Positions 15,006 to 22,113 of a stretch of DNA of 27,913 bases are shown piece after piece. A program made the translations under genes and the position numbers. Below the pieces are notes generated by a model that was not told where the DNA came from, did not search any database, and saw nothing but the letters and a program-made list of their open reading frames with translations. Numbering within the stretch: the stretch's first letter is position 1; each line of letters starts with the position of its first letter. Source of the DNA: SM23-73-3 sp965369445 (GTDB taxonomy: Bacteria > Zixibacteria > MSB-5A5 > SM1-73); contig CBDUQU010000020.1 of NCBI GenBank assembly GCA_965369445.1, forward strand, positions 1-27,913, read 5' to 3'.

Positions 15006-17306
15006 ATGGAAAACAACAAGAACGTGAAAAAAGAAGATGCAGGGAAGCCGGTGCCCAGCCGCGTAATCGTTAAGCTGGCTGAGGGACGAAGATTGGAAGA
15101 GCGGGGGCTGGAGCTAATAAAAAAGGCATTATCGGACTTCCCGGAAGTGAAGGTTGACCGCCTCCTCAGCTTGAAGCCCGAGAGGGTGGCCGAGCTCACC
15201 AAAAGGGCCAGGGCAAGAACCAGAGAGAAGGAGAGGCACATCAAGGATCTCAACCTGTTTTATCGGGTTGAATGTGAGGTCGGGACCAGGATCAGGGATC
15301 TGGTGGATGTACTGAATAAGCTTGATTTCGTGGAACGGGCTTACGTGGAACCGTTTGTCTCGCCGCCAACTCCTGATTTCCAGGCCAGTCAGGGGTATTT
15401 GGATACTGCTCCTGACGGGGTCAACGCTGCTGCAGCCTGGGCACTGCCCGGTGGGCGGGGCGAAGGGATAAACTTCATTGACTTGGAAGGGGGATGGACC
15501 ACAGACCACGAAGACTTACTTGGCAACAGCCCCACCTTAATTCACGGATCAATGTTAGCTGGTTGGATCGATCACGGAACGGCCGTGCTGGGTGAGGTCA
15601 TAGGTGTGGATAACGGGCTTGGGGTCACCGGAATTGCCAATAACCCGGCTTCCGTGCGGCTGGTTTCTCTTGAGCCTCTGGGAGTGGCCGCCGCAATCAT
15701 GGCTGCGGTTGATGTTTTGGACCCGGGGGATGTCTTACTCCTTGAGGTCCAAAAGGGATGGGTCTGGGGAGACTGGTATCCCACTGAAATGGACGACGCC
15801 GATTTCACGGCCATACAGTTAGCAGTGGCCCTGGGCATCGTGGTGGTTGAAGCAGCAGGTAATGGTAACGGTGGTGTTGGCAATGATCTTGACGCTTATA
15901 CCGATCCCTTCACGCTCGAACACGTTTTTGATCCAACTGTTCGAGATTCGGGAGCTATCATGGTGGGAGCAGGCACTGCCGGCACCCACGAGAAATGCGG
16001 GTTTTCCAACTACGGTGCACGGGTCAATTGCCAGGGCTGGGGAGACTGGTCCGTTGTAACTTGTGGTTACGGGGATCTCTATGATGAAGGTACGGTCCAG
16101 ACGGAATACACGGACATATTCTCTGGCACCTCCAGCGCTTCGCCCATGGTGGTTGGGGTGGCTCTTTGCATTCAAGGAATCGTGGAGAATTCCCTGGGTT
16201 ATCGGCTTTCTCCCGCCCAGATCCGGCATCTGGTTTCCACCTTTGGCACACCTCAGGGAGGCGATACCAGCCTGCATATCGGTCCCCTGCCCGATTTGGC
16301 CTTGATCATTCCTCAAACCGGGATTCTGCCGGATATCTACCTCCGCGATAACGTGGCGGACAGCGGTGAAGAACCTCAAGTTAGCAGCATCTCCTCAAGC
16401 CCGGATATCATCTTAAGAAAGGATCTGGTCCCTGATCCCCAAACCGCGTTCGGCCTGGCAACCTATAATGACAACACCTTGGGCCATGAGGCCGAGTTTG
16501 GACAGGACAACTACGTCTATGTTCGGCTGCAGAATAGAGGGAACATACCCGACGACGCCACTGTTCGCATCTACTGGTCCCCGGTTTCCTCCTTCGTCGA
16601 CCCGTCCAGCTGGAATTACATCGGTGATATTTTGGTGCCCAATGTAGCTCCGGGAGATTTTAAGGTCTCTGATGCCCTGGTCTGGCCGTCTGCCGACGTT
16701 CCAGCCACCGGACACTACTGCTTTATCGGTGTGGTGGATTGTCCCTTTGATCCAGCCCCACCCATTCCCACTTTCAGCGACATTAGCGACTTCTATGATT
16801 ACATCCGCAACAACAACAATGTCACCTGGCGGAATTTCAACGTTAAAGACCTGGTTCCGCCGTCAGCTGCGCCAATGGCCGTTGAACTCCCCTTCCTCAT
16901 TCAAGGAGCAGGCAAGCAGGCTTTGGAGATGGCAGTGGAGGTGATTAAGGTGCTGCCAAAGGAAATCAAGGTGGAACTGGAAGTGCCCGAAAAGCTGATC
17001 AGGCCGCTGGGCATCCCTCTGAAAAGACTCTTCTTGCGAAGCAGTGAAGCGAAAGTGGCTCGCTTGCGGGCGGACGATGGGAGGCTCCAGAAACTTCAGC
17101 CGGTTAGGCTGCACCGAAGAGCAAGGTATCCTGCTAAACTCATAGTCACGCTGAGCAAGGATACTCCGGTGGGTGACTATTACGTGGCAGTCCGCCAGAC
17201 GTGGGAGAGAAAAGAGGTTGGCCGGGTTACCTGGATGCTGAGAGTTCGCAAGAGAGGACTTAAGCTCGAAAAACAGGAACTCATGAAAGAGATCAAGAAA
17301 GCGTGA
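15006..17306 (+). CDS. Subtilisin-family (S8) serine peptidase
   Basis: A 766-residue protein. The ATG at 15006 follows AGAGGTGAGG; an in-frame TTG at 14988 overlaps that site. The N-terminal ~115 residues include PSRVIVKLAEG and VERAYVEPFVSPP, resembling an I9-type propeptide/inhibitor region. The catalytic set is complete: D159 in INFIDLEGG, H190 in DHGTAVLGEV, oxyanion N286 in AAGNGNG, and S376 in SGTSSASP. A C-terminal part of about 330 residues holds an Ig/CARDB-like beta region (YVYVRLQNRGNIPDDATVRIYW) and a basic, beta-rich tail ending in Lys-rich sequence. No signal peptide or membrane segment is seen at the N-terminus, unusual for a protease of this build. It is flanked by long gene-free regions and looks monocistronic. 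Confidence 0.9.
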   Translation: MENNKNVKKEDAGKPVPSRVIVKLAEGRRLEERGLELIKKALSDFPEVKVDRLLSLKPERVAELTKRARARTREKERHIKDLNLFYRVECEVGTRIRDLVDVLNKLDFVERAYVEPFVSPPTPDFQASQGYLDTAPDGVNAAAAWALPGGRGEGINFIDLEGGWTTDHEDLLGNSPTLIHGSMLAGWIDHGTAVLGEVIGVDNGLGVTGIANNPASVRLVSLEPLGVAAAIMAAVDVLDPGDVLLLEVQKGWVWGDWYPTEMDDADFTAIQLAVALGIVVVEAAGNGNGGVGNDLDAYTDPFTLEHVFDPTVRDSGAIMVGAGTAGTHEKCGFSNYGARVNCQGWGDWSVVTCGYGDLYDEGTVQTEYTDIFSGTSSASPMVVGVALCIQGIVENSLGYRLSPAQIRHLVSTFGTPQGGDTSLHIGPLPDLALIIPQTGILPDIYLRDNVADSGEEPQVSSISSSPDIILRKDLVPDPQTAFGLATYNDNTLGHEAEFGQDNYVYVRLQNRGNIPDDATVRIYWSPVSSFVDPSSWNYIGDILVPNVAPGDFKVSDALVWPSADVPATGHYCFIGVVDCPFDPAPPIPTFSDISDFYDYIRNNNNVTWRNFNVKDLVPPSAAPMAVELPFLIQGAGKQALEMAVEVIKVLPKEIKVELEVPEKLIRPLGIPLKRLFLRSSEAKVARLRADDGRLQKLQPVRLHRRARYPAKLIVTLSKDTPVGDYYVAVRQTWERKEVGRVTWMLRVRKRGLKLEKQELMKEIKKA

Positions 17307-17449
17307 AAAGCCAAATAAGTATCGCAAAGGAGACCTGAGAAGATCAGAGAATCAAAAAGGCCGATTCAGAAAGCTCATTACTCCAGATACGAGCGGCTTC
17401 GGCTTTGCAGTTTATTCGGGTTGCCTTCGCGGGAGGAAAACTGGTAAAA

Positions 17450-17466
17450 CCATGCCAAAGGCATGG
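17450..17466. repeat. Perfect 7-bp hairpin with AAA loop
   Basis: CCATGCC and GGCATGG flank AAA. The core GCCAAAGGC is also the core of hairpins near 27561 and 27602. It lies about 145 bases past the S8 peptidase stop and lacks a U tract. Confidence 0.6.
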
Positions 17467-17720
17467 AGAGAGGCAGGGGGCGCTGTCCGGGGCGCTCCCT
17501 CTTCAGTTGGAGAGAAGCCCCGGATTTCGTGATTCTGACATCCCCGTCTCAAGATCCCGAAAAGCTGTGTGAAGAATATACATCCGTCAAGTGGTCTGAT
17601 CTCAAGGAGGAGGAGATCGCGGAACTTCTGAACTTAGGGCACATCACGGCGAAGAATGCGATGAGAAATAGCCCGAGAAGTCCCGGAACGCGTTAACGCT
17701 GTTGCTTTCCTTAAACGGCG

Positions 17721-17849
17721 GAGCCATCCGCCGCCGTGCCGCTGGCTGTGCTGCTGTCCCACCAACTCGACGTAGCAGGCAAAAAGGTCGGAGTCATCCT
17801 ATCTGGCGGAAACATGGATTTCAGTAGGTTCTTCGAGGGACTACGCTAA
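17721..17849 (+). pseudogene. 3' fragment of a second PLP threonine/serine dehydratase-like gene
   Basis: The frame reads EPSAAVPLAVLLSHQLDVAG, then KKVGVILSGGNMDFSRFFEG and LR to TAA. It aligns with the last ~45 residues of the enzyme at 13160-14119 (EPSAAVPLAVLLSDQLNVAK and onward), including the SGGN.D motif. The first 30 nucleotides differ at only two positions, after which divergence is larger, with many synonymous changes. No upstream part of the gene is present: homology stops abruptly at 17721. It is a truncated paralogue, left by deletion or recombination, and not expected to be functional. Confidence 0.85.
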
Positions 17850-18009
17850 CGAAAAAGCTCACCTGCCGCTGTGTTAGCTCCTGGCGAAGTGATCACCAGA
17901 ACCAAGGCTGCTATTATGCGCGCGCTGGCCCGCGCCGAAGGCGGTCAGGTGCAGCGAGTGTTGGGCCGCAACTACAGTAGGTAATTCTTGCCGATCTTGT
18001 TGAATAAAT

Positions 18010-18231
18010 CTAAAGCCATCCCAGCTTTCTGCAAGCTGAAAATACTTCTTTGTAGCGAACCGTTTCACTATAACCTTTTAGGTAATCAAATATTTCCACA
18101 AGCGCTTGCCCACGGACCCCAGAGCTTTTTACTACACCTACCGCCCAGTTTGGGTTCTTTTTGCCCTCCAAATATGCCCTTAATGAGTTGCGGGCATACT
18201 TCCTTGTAGTCAATTCAACACTCTTGACCAT
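18010..18231 (-). CDS. Small protein of unknown function (73 aa)
   Basis: The ATG at 18231 is preceded by GAGGAG at good spacing and lies 14 bases after the stop of the glycosylase-like gene, so the two are probably co-transcribed. The product is basic, without signal peptide or membrane segment. It reads as a mixed alpha/beta small domain (KYARNSLRAYLEGKKNPNWA, VRGQALVEIFDYLKGYSE, ending RKLGWL). It has one cysteine and many lysines and arginines, compatible with nucleic-acid or protein binding, but I recognise no family. Confidence 0.6.
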   Translation of the reverse strand: MVKSVELTTRKYARNSLRAYLEGKKNPNWAVGVVKSSGVRGQALVEIFDYLKGYSETVRYKEVFSACRKLGWL

Positions 18232-18245
18232 CGCATACTCCTCAC

Positions 18246-19040
18246 TTACTTGTTAGGCCGCCCCTTTTTGATCCTCGACGCTCTTCCTGTGACAAACTGC
18301 ATGGCCCACGTTTGCCCGCCATATACAAGCAGGTAGAAATCGACGACACCTGGCCGAGTCCCTCGTGATAGAGAGTACTCCTGTATCGTCTGCACCAACT
18401 GACGGAGATCCCGTTCACCTGGTTTCGGAGGCAGAAGACCCGTCTCGATGGCTGCATTCTGCACGATCAGATCGGGCTTCAGACAATCGAAGCCAAAATG
18501 GAGAAGCAGATGGAGCAAGCTAGTCAACTGATTGAAGTACGGCATCTTCGCTGCACGGAACTGTCCGCGCAAGGAGTCGAAGGAGTGCCAGAAGTCCGTG
18601 ATATCAGCCGAACGCTGAATCCGAGCTGGATAGGCGCGCAAGTGCTTACGAAGGTCGAAACCACTTCTGTGCAAATGCTCCATCGCCTGCGCGGCCCCGA
18701 TGATGGCCTTGACCTTCTTCCGGAAGCGAATGCAGCGAATCCTTTCCCAGTGCGCCTCCAGAATGGACTGCGCGTTCAACGCTGCGACGTGCGACACATC
18801 AAAGTCTCCGAATGCTATCCGCAGAGATCCCTTCTCAATCATCCCCGCAACCAGATCAGAGCGAGCATTCTGGGAGAAAGCAATCAGGGTCGCGAACTCC
18901 CTCACACAATCCCCGTCAGTCGCTGGAACAGCCGGCTTTCGATTCGCTCGCCGATCGACCTCTTCCGAGAATGCTGGCTCAAGCGCCACCGATAGAGCGC
19001 TCTCGGTAATCCGATCGATTGCCTCAAATGGTTGGATCAT
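18246..19040 (-). CDS. Probable HhH-GPD / DNA-3-methyladenine glycosylase I-like protein
   Basis: A 264-residue protein. Residues 45-125 resemble the Tag-type layout: EFATLIAFSQNARSDLVAGM, then FGDFDVSHVAAL, then RFRKKVKAIIGAAQAMEHL. Residues 170-200 have a helix-hairpin-helix-like segment (LLLHFGFDCLKPDLIVQNA), and near 226-236 RGTRPGVVDFYLL, where D234 could play the catalytic Asp role of the HhH-GPD superfamily. Such enzymes remove alkylated or damaged bases. Similarity is by pattern only, and the classical Tag zinc ligands (C-terminal His/Cys) are absent. No strong ribosome-binding site precedes the ATG at 19040. It heads a two-gene unit with the 73-residue unknown. Alternative: a non-catalytic HhH DNA-binding protein. 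Confidence 0.55.
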   Translation of the reverse strand: MIQPFEAIDRITESALSVALEPAFSEEVDRRANRKPAVPATDGDCVREFATLIAFSQNARSDLVAGMIEKGSLRIAFGDFDVSHVAALNAQSILEAHWERIRCIRFRKKVKAIIGAAQAMEHLHRSGFDLRKHLRAYPARIQRSADITDFWHSFDSLRGQFRAAKMPYFNQLTSLLHLLLHFGFDCLKPDLIVQNAAIETGLLPPKPGERDLRQLVQTIQEYSLSRGTRPGVVDFYLLVYGGQTWAMQFVTGRASRIKKGRPNK

Positions 19041-19202
19041 GTATCATTCTCTGTCGGCCTAACTATGTTTATATTGATCCATATAACACTCCAAACATGG
19101 CTTTGAGCGCGGTATAAGACAACTGCGGAGTGCACCGTACGGTTCCACACCTGCGAAAAAGGTATCTCTTCAGGCCCATCCGCGGACGCCTCGGGAGCGA
19201 CA

Positions 19203-20297
19203 TCAGTCATCGGGTGTAAAGCCCTCCTTGAGGATGCTCTTCAGTTCACCGACGGAATAGTGGCCAATGCCAAGTTGGCCAAGCGTTCTTCCCTTTGCGT
19301 AGTAATCTTCTTGATGCATCGAAGAGGCGATGCCGATCAGTGCATCGCATACAGGGGTGGGAATGTTCGCCTTTTTTCCGACTGAAGACATGAAGCATAG
19401 ACCCATCGGGACGTCCTCGGTGATATAACGAGTTCGCGCGTCGCCGGGTCCCTTAGGCGACCCGAATTGAGCGTAGTGGCGGAAAGCTTGCATGGGATCC
19501 GCGCTGAGATCATCGTAAGTCCGGCACTGGAATGATCGCGCGAAGCTCTGCGTCGGCAATTCGAAATACTCCAGAATCGCCTTCTTTTCCGAGTCCAAAT
19601 CCTCAACCATATTCCAGATCGTTGGTGTAAATGCCTCGCGATACATCCAAAACTCACCTTGGCTGTGTTCAATGCGGCCAACAGACATTATCGCGCCCAC
19701 GGTGTGGACGATAAGGTTGGGATTGTGAAAAGCCGACTCCAACACGTCCTGTCGGGCTGTGTACCTGGGCAGAATATCCTTCAGTCGTGTCAGCGTTTCC
19801 TCCGTTTTTATGGAAGGGAAAACGCCGATGGGATTCCGGACGTTTTCGAAGCAGATATCGACCTTACCCGGAGCAACGATTCGGGAATCAAAAGGCAATG
19901 ATTCGCCCTCGGCGAACAAAACGCCCCTCCCCTTGCATTTTGTCGAAAAAAAGAAACTTCCTGCATAGCCTGGCGAGACAAGCAGAATCTGTCCCCTCCG
20001 CAGATGAGGCGAGATGAGTTCAGAAAGATTCTCGTGGGCCACACTTTGCGTCAAGACGAGAATTACATCTGCTTGAGAAACAGCGTTGGGGAGATCTCGT
20101 GTCGCTTCTTCAATGCCAATTACGCCTTTGTCGCCGGCCGTCTCGTACTCTATTTGTTTCGTCCGACTCAAAACATCAAAGGAGTCTTCGTACATCAGAC
20201 GCGTTGTTTTTACAATCGTGACCGGATGGCCTCGTTTAGCTATCATAGCCCCATGTGTCAAGCCTGCGTTTCCAGCTCCGACGATTGTGATCTTCAA
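19203..20297 (-). CDS. Opine (octopine/nopaline-type) dehydrogenase family protein
   Basis: A 364-residue NAD(P)-dependent dehydrogenase. The Rossmann motif GAGNAGLTHG occupies residues 7-16. The C-terminal octopine-dehydrogenase domain follows, with the likely catalytic His (H198) in HNPNLIVHTVGAIM and acidic residues D233/D235 after FTPTIWNMVE. These enzymes reductively join an amino group to a 2-oxoacid, making N-carboxyalkyl amino acids (opines, or metallophores such as staphylopine). The start is TTG at 20297, with GGAGGAGA eight bases before it. It lies 52 nt downstream of an ATP-grasp ligase gene, so they are probably one operon. No transporter, nicotianamine-synthase-like or racemase gene is adjacent, so the product cannot be named. 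Confidence 0.85.
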   Translation of the reverse strand: MKITIVGAGNAGLTHGAMIAKRGHPVTIVKTTRLMYEDSFDVLSRTKQIEYETAGDKGVIGIEEATRDLPNAVSQADVILVLTQSVAHENLSELISPHLRRGQILLVSPGYAGSFFFSTKCKGRGVLFAEGESLPFDSRIVAPGKVDICFENVRNPIGVFPSIKTEETLTRLKDILPRYTARQDVLESAFHNPNLIVHTVGAIMSVGRIEHSQGEFWMYREAFTPTIWNMVEDLDSEKKAILEYFELPTQSFARSFQCRTYDDLSADPMQAFRHYAQFGSPKGPGDARTRYITEDVPMGLCFMSSVGKKANIPTPVCDALIGIASSMHQEDYYAKGRTLGQLGIGHYSVGELKSILKEGFTPDD

Positions 20298-20349
20298 GAC
20301 TTGTCTCCTCCTCTTTTGAAATTCAGACGATAATTCCGCCTACCAATTA

Positions 20350-21570
20350 TCAGGAAGGTGATAGCAAGTACTTCTCTCTAGACGGGGATTGGGAAACCAT
20401 TCGATCGAGCAAATCCAATAGTGCCTTCACCCGCAGGTTGCAGCAGCTGTTCCTGCAGAAAACACCTTCTTCGAATCGCCATTCTCTGTGAGAATAGTCA
20501 TATAGATATCGCCCCGGCCTATCATTAATGTACATTTGAGACTCCACATAGGCCGCGAAGTGCGACTGGATCTCGTTAACGACATAGCGTCCATCAGGAG
20601 TTTCAAAGATGTCCACGTTTATGGCTGTGTATCCGGCATTGTCAGTCAGCTCGCGAATAAAATCCAACAGCGCTCGTGGAGGATCATACCACCCGATTTT
20701 GTCAGAGCCGCTGTGGAATTCCCCTTCTTTGAGCTTCTGATGGCCGAAATATGACTCGCCGATTCGAATCATCCGCCACTCGACGACTCCCGGAAGGAAT
20801 TCCTGGAACAAAACGCTGCCCCATTCACGATCTCGGCCATCAGCGCCTCGACAGACCATCCCTTTCCCGAAACGTTTATTGACGTATCGTACGACCGCAG
20901 ACCGGCTTCGAAGGATCTCCACCCCCGCGCCCCTGGAGCCCATGTCGTGCTTCGCTACGAGCGGCAAGTCGACTTCTCGAGCAAACTCGAGAGCCTCCTC
21001 GCGCGAATAGAATACCCATGTCCTAGAGTGCGGGATTCCGTTAGCCCCCAGCCAATAGGACATCCGCAGTTTGCTCTCATTCAACCATACTTCATTGTAG
21101 GTTGGGTAGATGGTCTTGCGCATTTCCTCAACCATGACCTTCAAGCGCTCGTCGAACATACGTTTCCAAATGCTCGCTTTGAAGGAAGGCCACACAAGAA
21201 AAGCGTCACATCCGCAGCCCCGAACGAGGGGAATCCAGTCAGGGCCTGAGATGTCGATAGTCTTGTAGCGAACCCCCAAGTCTTCACACGCGGCGACATA
21301 TGGCAAATGGTTGTTATCAAACTCTTCGATTATGCCAAGCACGTACCGCGATTTTTTTCGAAGCGGGGAGACCGGTTCGATGTTTCGATGAGAATCAGAC
21401 AGATGAGCCGTGAGTGAATGAGTCTTGTCCACGTCGATGCCGACCTTGCGTTTGTCGATATCGACGGCCGCGACGACATCTTGCGAGGTCTCTTCCCGTT
21501 GGGAGTGGATGTCCTGTATCAAGGAACTGCAGTCTCCAAGTCTGATAATATCGTCCCTAATATCACCCAT
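20350..21570 (-). CDS. RimK-like ATP-grasp ligase
   Basis: A 406-residue protein whose recognisable part begins near residue 73 (KSRYVLGIIEEF). The ATP-grasp core follows, with the nucleotide-binding lysine K207 in PLVAKHDM, the glycine loop GSRGAG (211-216), QEFLPG (256-261), and the metal-binding NVDIF...VVNEIQSHF (D320, E333). Such enzymes activate a carboxylate as acyl-phosphate and join it to an amine, for example in glutamylation, glutathione synthesis or amino-acid modification of glycans. A Cys-rich patch CRNSCC lies near the C-terminus. The first ~72 residues are charged and unlike the family; a downstream non-ATG start is possible. It leads a unit with the opine dehydrogenase, behind a promoter at 21798-21826. 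Confidence 0.82.
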   Translation of the reverse strand: MGDIRDDIIRLGDCSSLIQDIHSQREETSQDVVAAVDIDKRKVGIDVDKTHSLTAHLSDSHRNIEPVSPLRKKSRYVLGIIEEFDNNHLPYVAACEDLGVRYKTIDISGPDWIPLVRGCGCDAFLVWPSFKASIWKRMFDERLKVMVEEMRKTIYPTYNEVWLNESKLRMSYWLGANGIPHSRTWVFYSREEALEFAREVDLPLVAKHDMGSRGAGVEILRSRSAVVRYVNKRFGKGMVCRGADGRDREWGSVLFQEFLPGVVEWRMIRIGESYFGHQKLKEGEFHSGSDKIGWYDPPRALLDFIRELTDNAGYTAINVDIFETPDGRYVVNEIQSHFAAYVESQMYINDRPGRYLYDYSHREWRFEEGVFCRNSCCNLRVKALLDLLDRMVSQSPSREKYLLSPS

Positions 21571-21797
21571 AGTCTCACTTGTCTCCGTTCTGCACTCTCA
21601 ATTAATATGTTCTTTTCAGGGAAAACCGCTTCGCTTCGTTTGATATCTTCCAGAACAAAGCTAGCCCCCATCTCCCGGTTTGCAGCGGCATCCTGCGGGC
21701 GAACACGCCCACGCCTGTCATGTCGAGTTTTGCTCACCAGTCCCCGTGAGTCTGACCCGACATATCTTCGCATCGACATGTTCTCTTAACAAGAAAT

Positions 21798-21826
21798 AAC
21801 ATAACACGCCCACCTTCGCAAGTCAA
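21798..21826 (-). promoter_or_regulatory. Sigma70-type promoter for the ATP-grasp/opine dehydrogenase unit
   Basis: On the minus strand TTGACT (21826-21821) is followed after 17 bases by TATGTT (21803-21798). The transcript would start near 21790, leaving about 220 nt before the annotated ATG. Confidence 0.6.
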
Positions 21827-21897
21827 GGAAATGTTTGAGGAATATAGGGCAGGTGTCCGTGTTCCACCGGCTCCGATACCAGACACATCCTTGCTTC

Positions 21898-21934
21898 CCG
21901 TTGGTGTTCCATGGCTGGCAGGCTTCACCAACGG
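21898..21934. repeat. 9-bp inverted repeat with 19-base loop
   Basis: CCGTTGGTG (21898-21906) pairs with CACCAACGG (21926-21934). It lies next to the citrate synthase terminator and may add to termination. Confidence 0.5.
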
Positions 21935-21935
21935 A

Positions 21936-21970
21936 GAAATAAAACAACGGCGGGTGAATAACACCCGCCG
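21936..21970 (-). terminator. Rho-independent terminator of the kor-ndk-citrate synthase operon
   Basis: On the minus strand a 9-bp stem CGGCGGGTG/CACCCGCCG with a five-base loop is followed by a T-rich run (GTTGTTTTATTT). It lies about 145 bases beyond the citrate synthase stop codon. Confidence 0.82.
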
Positions 21971-22042
21971 GGATGTGAAATCGGTTTATGGTTCACAGTT
22001 GACGATTCATAGTGAAAACCCCAAACTACGAACCATGAACCG

Positions 22043-22112
22043 ATAACTGCAAACTGATAGCTGCTAACTGAAAACTGCAAACTGCTAACTGGAAATTGGC
22101 AACCGCCAACTG
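22043..22112. repeat. Tandem heptanucleotide repeat, ten units
   Basis: Ten consecutive 7-base units, consensus NNAACTG, for example ATAACTG, CAAACTG, CTAACTG, AAAACTG, CAAACTG, CTAACTG, CCAACTG. The degenerate units are ATAGCTG, GAAATTG and GCAACCG. The block stops one base from the citrate synthase stop codon. On the sense strand of that gene it reads as repeated CAGTTNN in the 3' untranslated region. Confidence 0.85.
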
Positions 22113-22113
22113 C

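Larger units (their letters stand above)
17307..18009. other. Gene-poor region with degraded coding remnants
   Basis: About 700 bases after the S8 peptidase. It contains the GCCAAAGGC-type hairpin at 17450, a 3' gene fragment at 17721-17849, and in the same frame a further short open stretch to 17984. That stretch reads VITRTKAAIMRALARAEGGQ then VQRVLGRNYSR, faintly like a Fis-type helix-turn-helix. A frame at 17463-17696 includes a plausible peptide (EEYTSVKWSDLKEEEIAELL) but no clear family or ribosome-binding site. I read the stretch as decayed remnants rather than working genes. Confidence 0.5.

Noticed and set aside
17463..17696. 77-codon plus-strand frame after the S8 peptidase
   Set aside because: It starts inside a hairpin arm, lacks a ribosome-binding site and a known family, and lies among gene remnants. 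Described under the region instead.
21519..21779. 86-codon minus-strand frame in the leader of the ATP-grasp gene
   Set aside because: It has no clear ribosome-binding site and overlaps the ATP-grasp start by 52 bases. Composition is somewhat protein-like, so a small upstream frame is not fully excluded, but support is too weak to list.
21734..21964. Minus-strand frame with the peptide GIGAGGTRTPALYSSN
   Set aside because: This GAGGTRTP-like pattern recalls spurious predicted peptides I have seen in many genomes. The frame crosses the ATP-grasp promoter and the terminator stems, so I do not call a gene.
22043..22112. CRISPR-like or direct-repeat array
   Set aside because: Units are 7 bases with no spacers and no cas genes; it is a simple tandem repeat.
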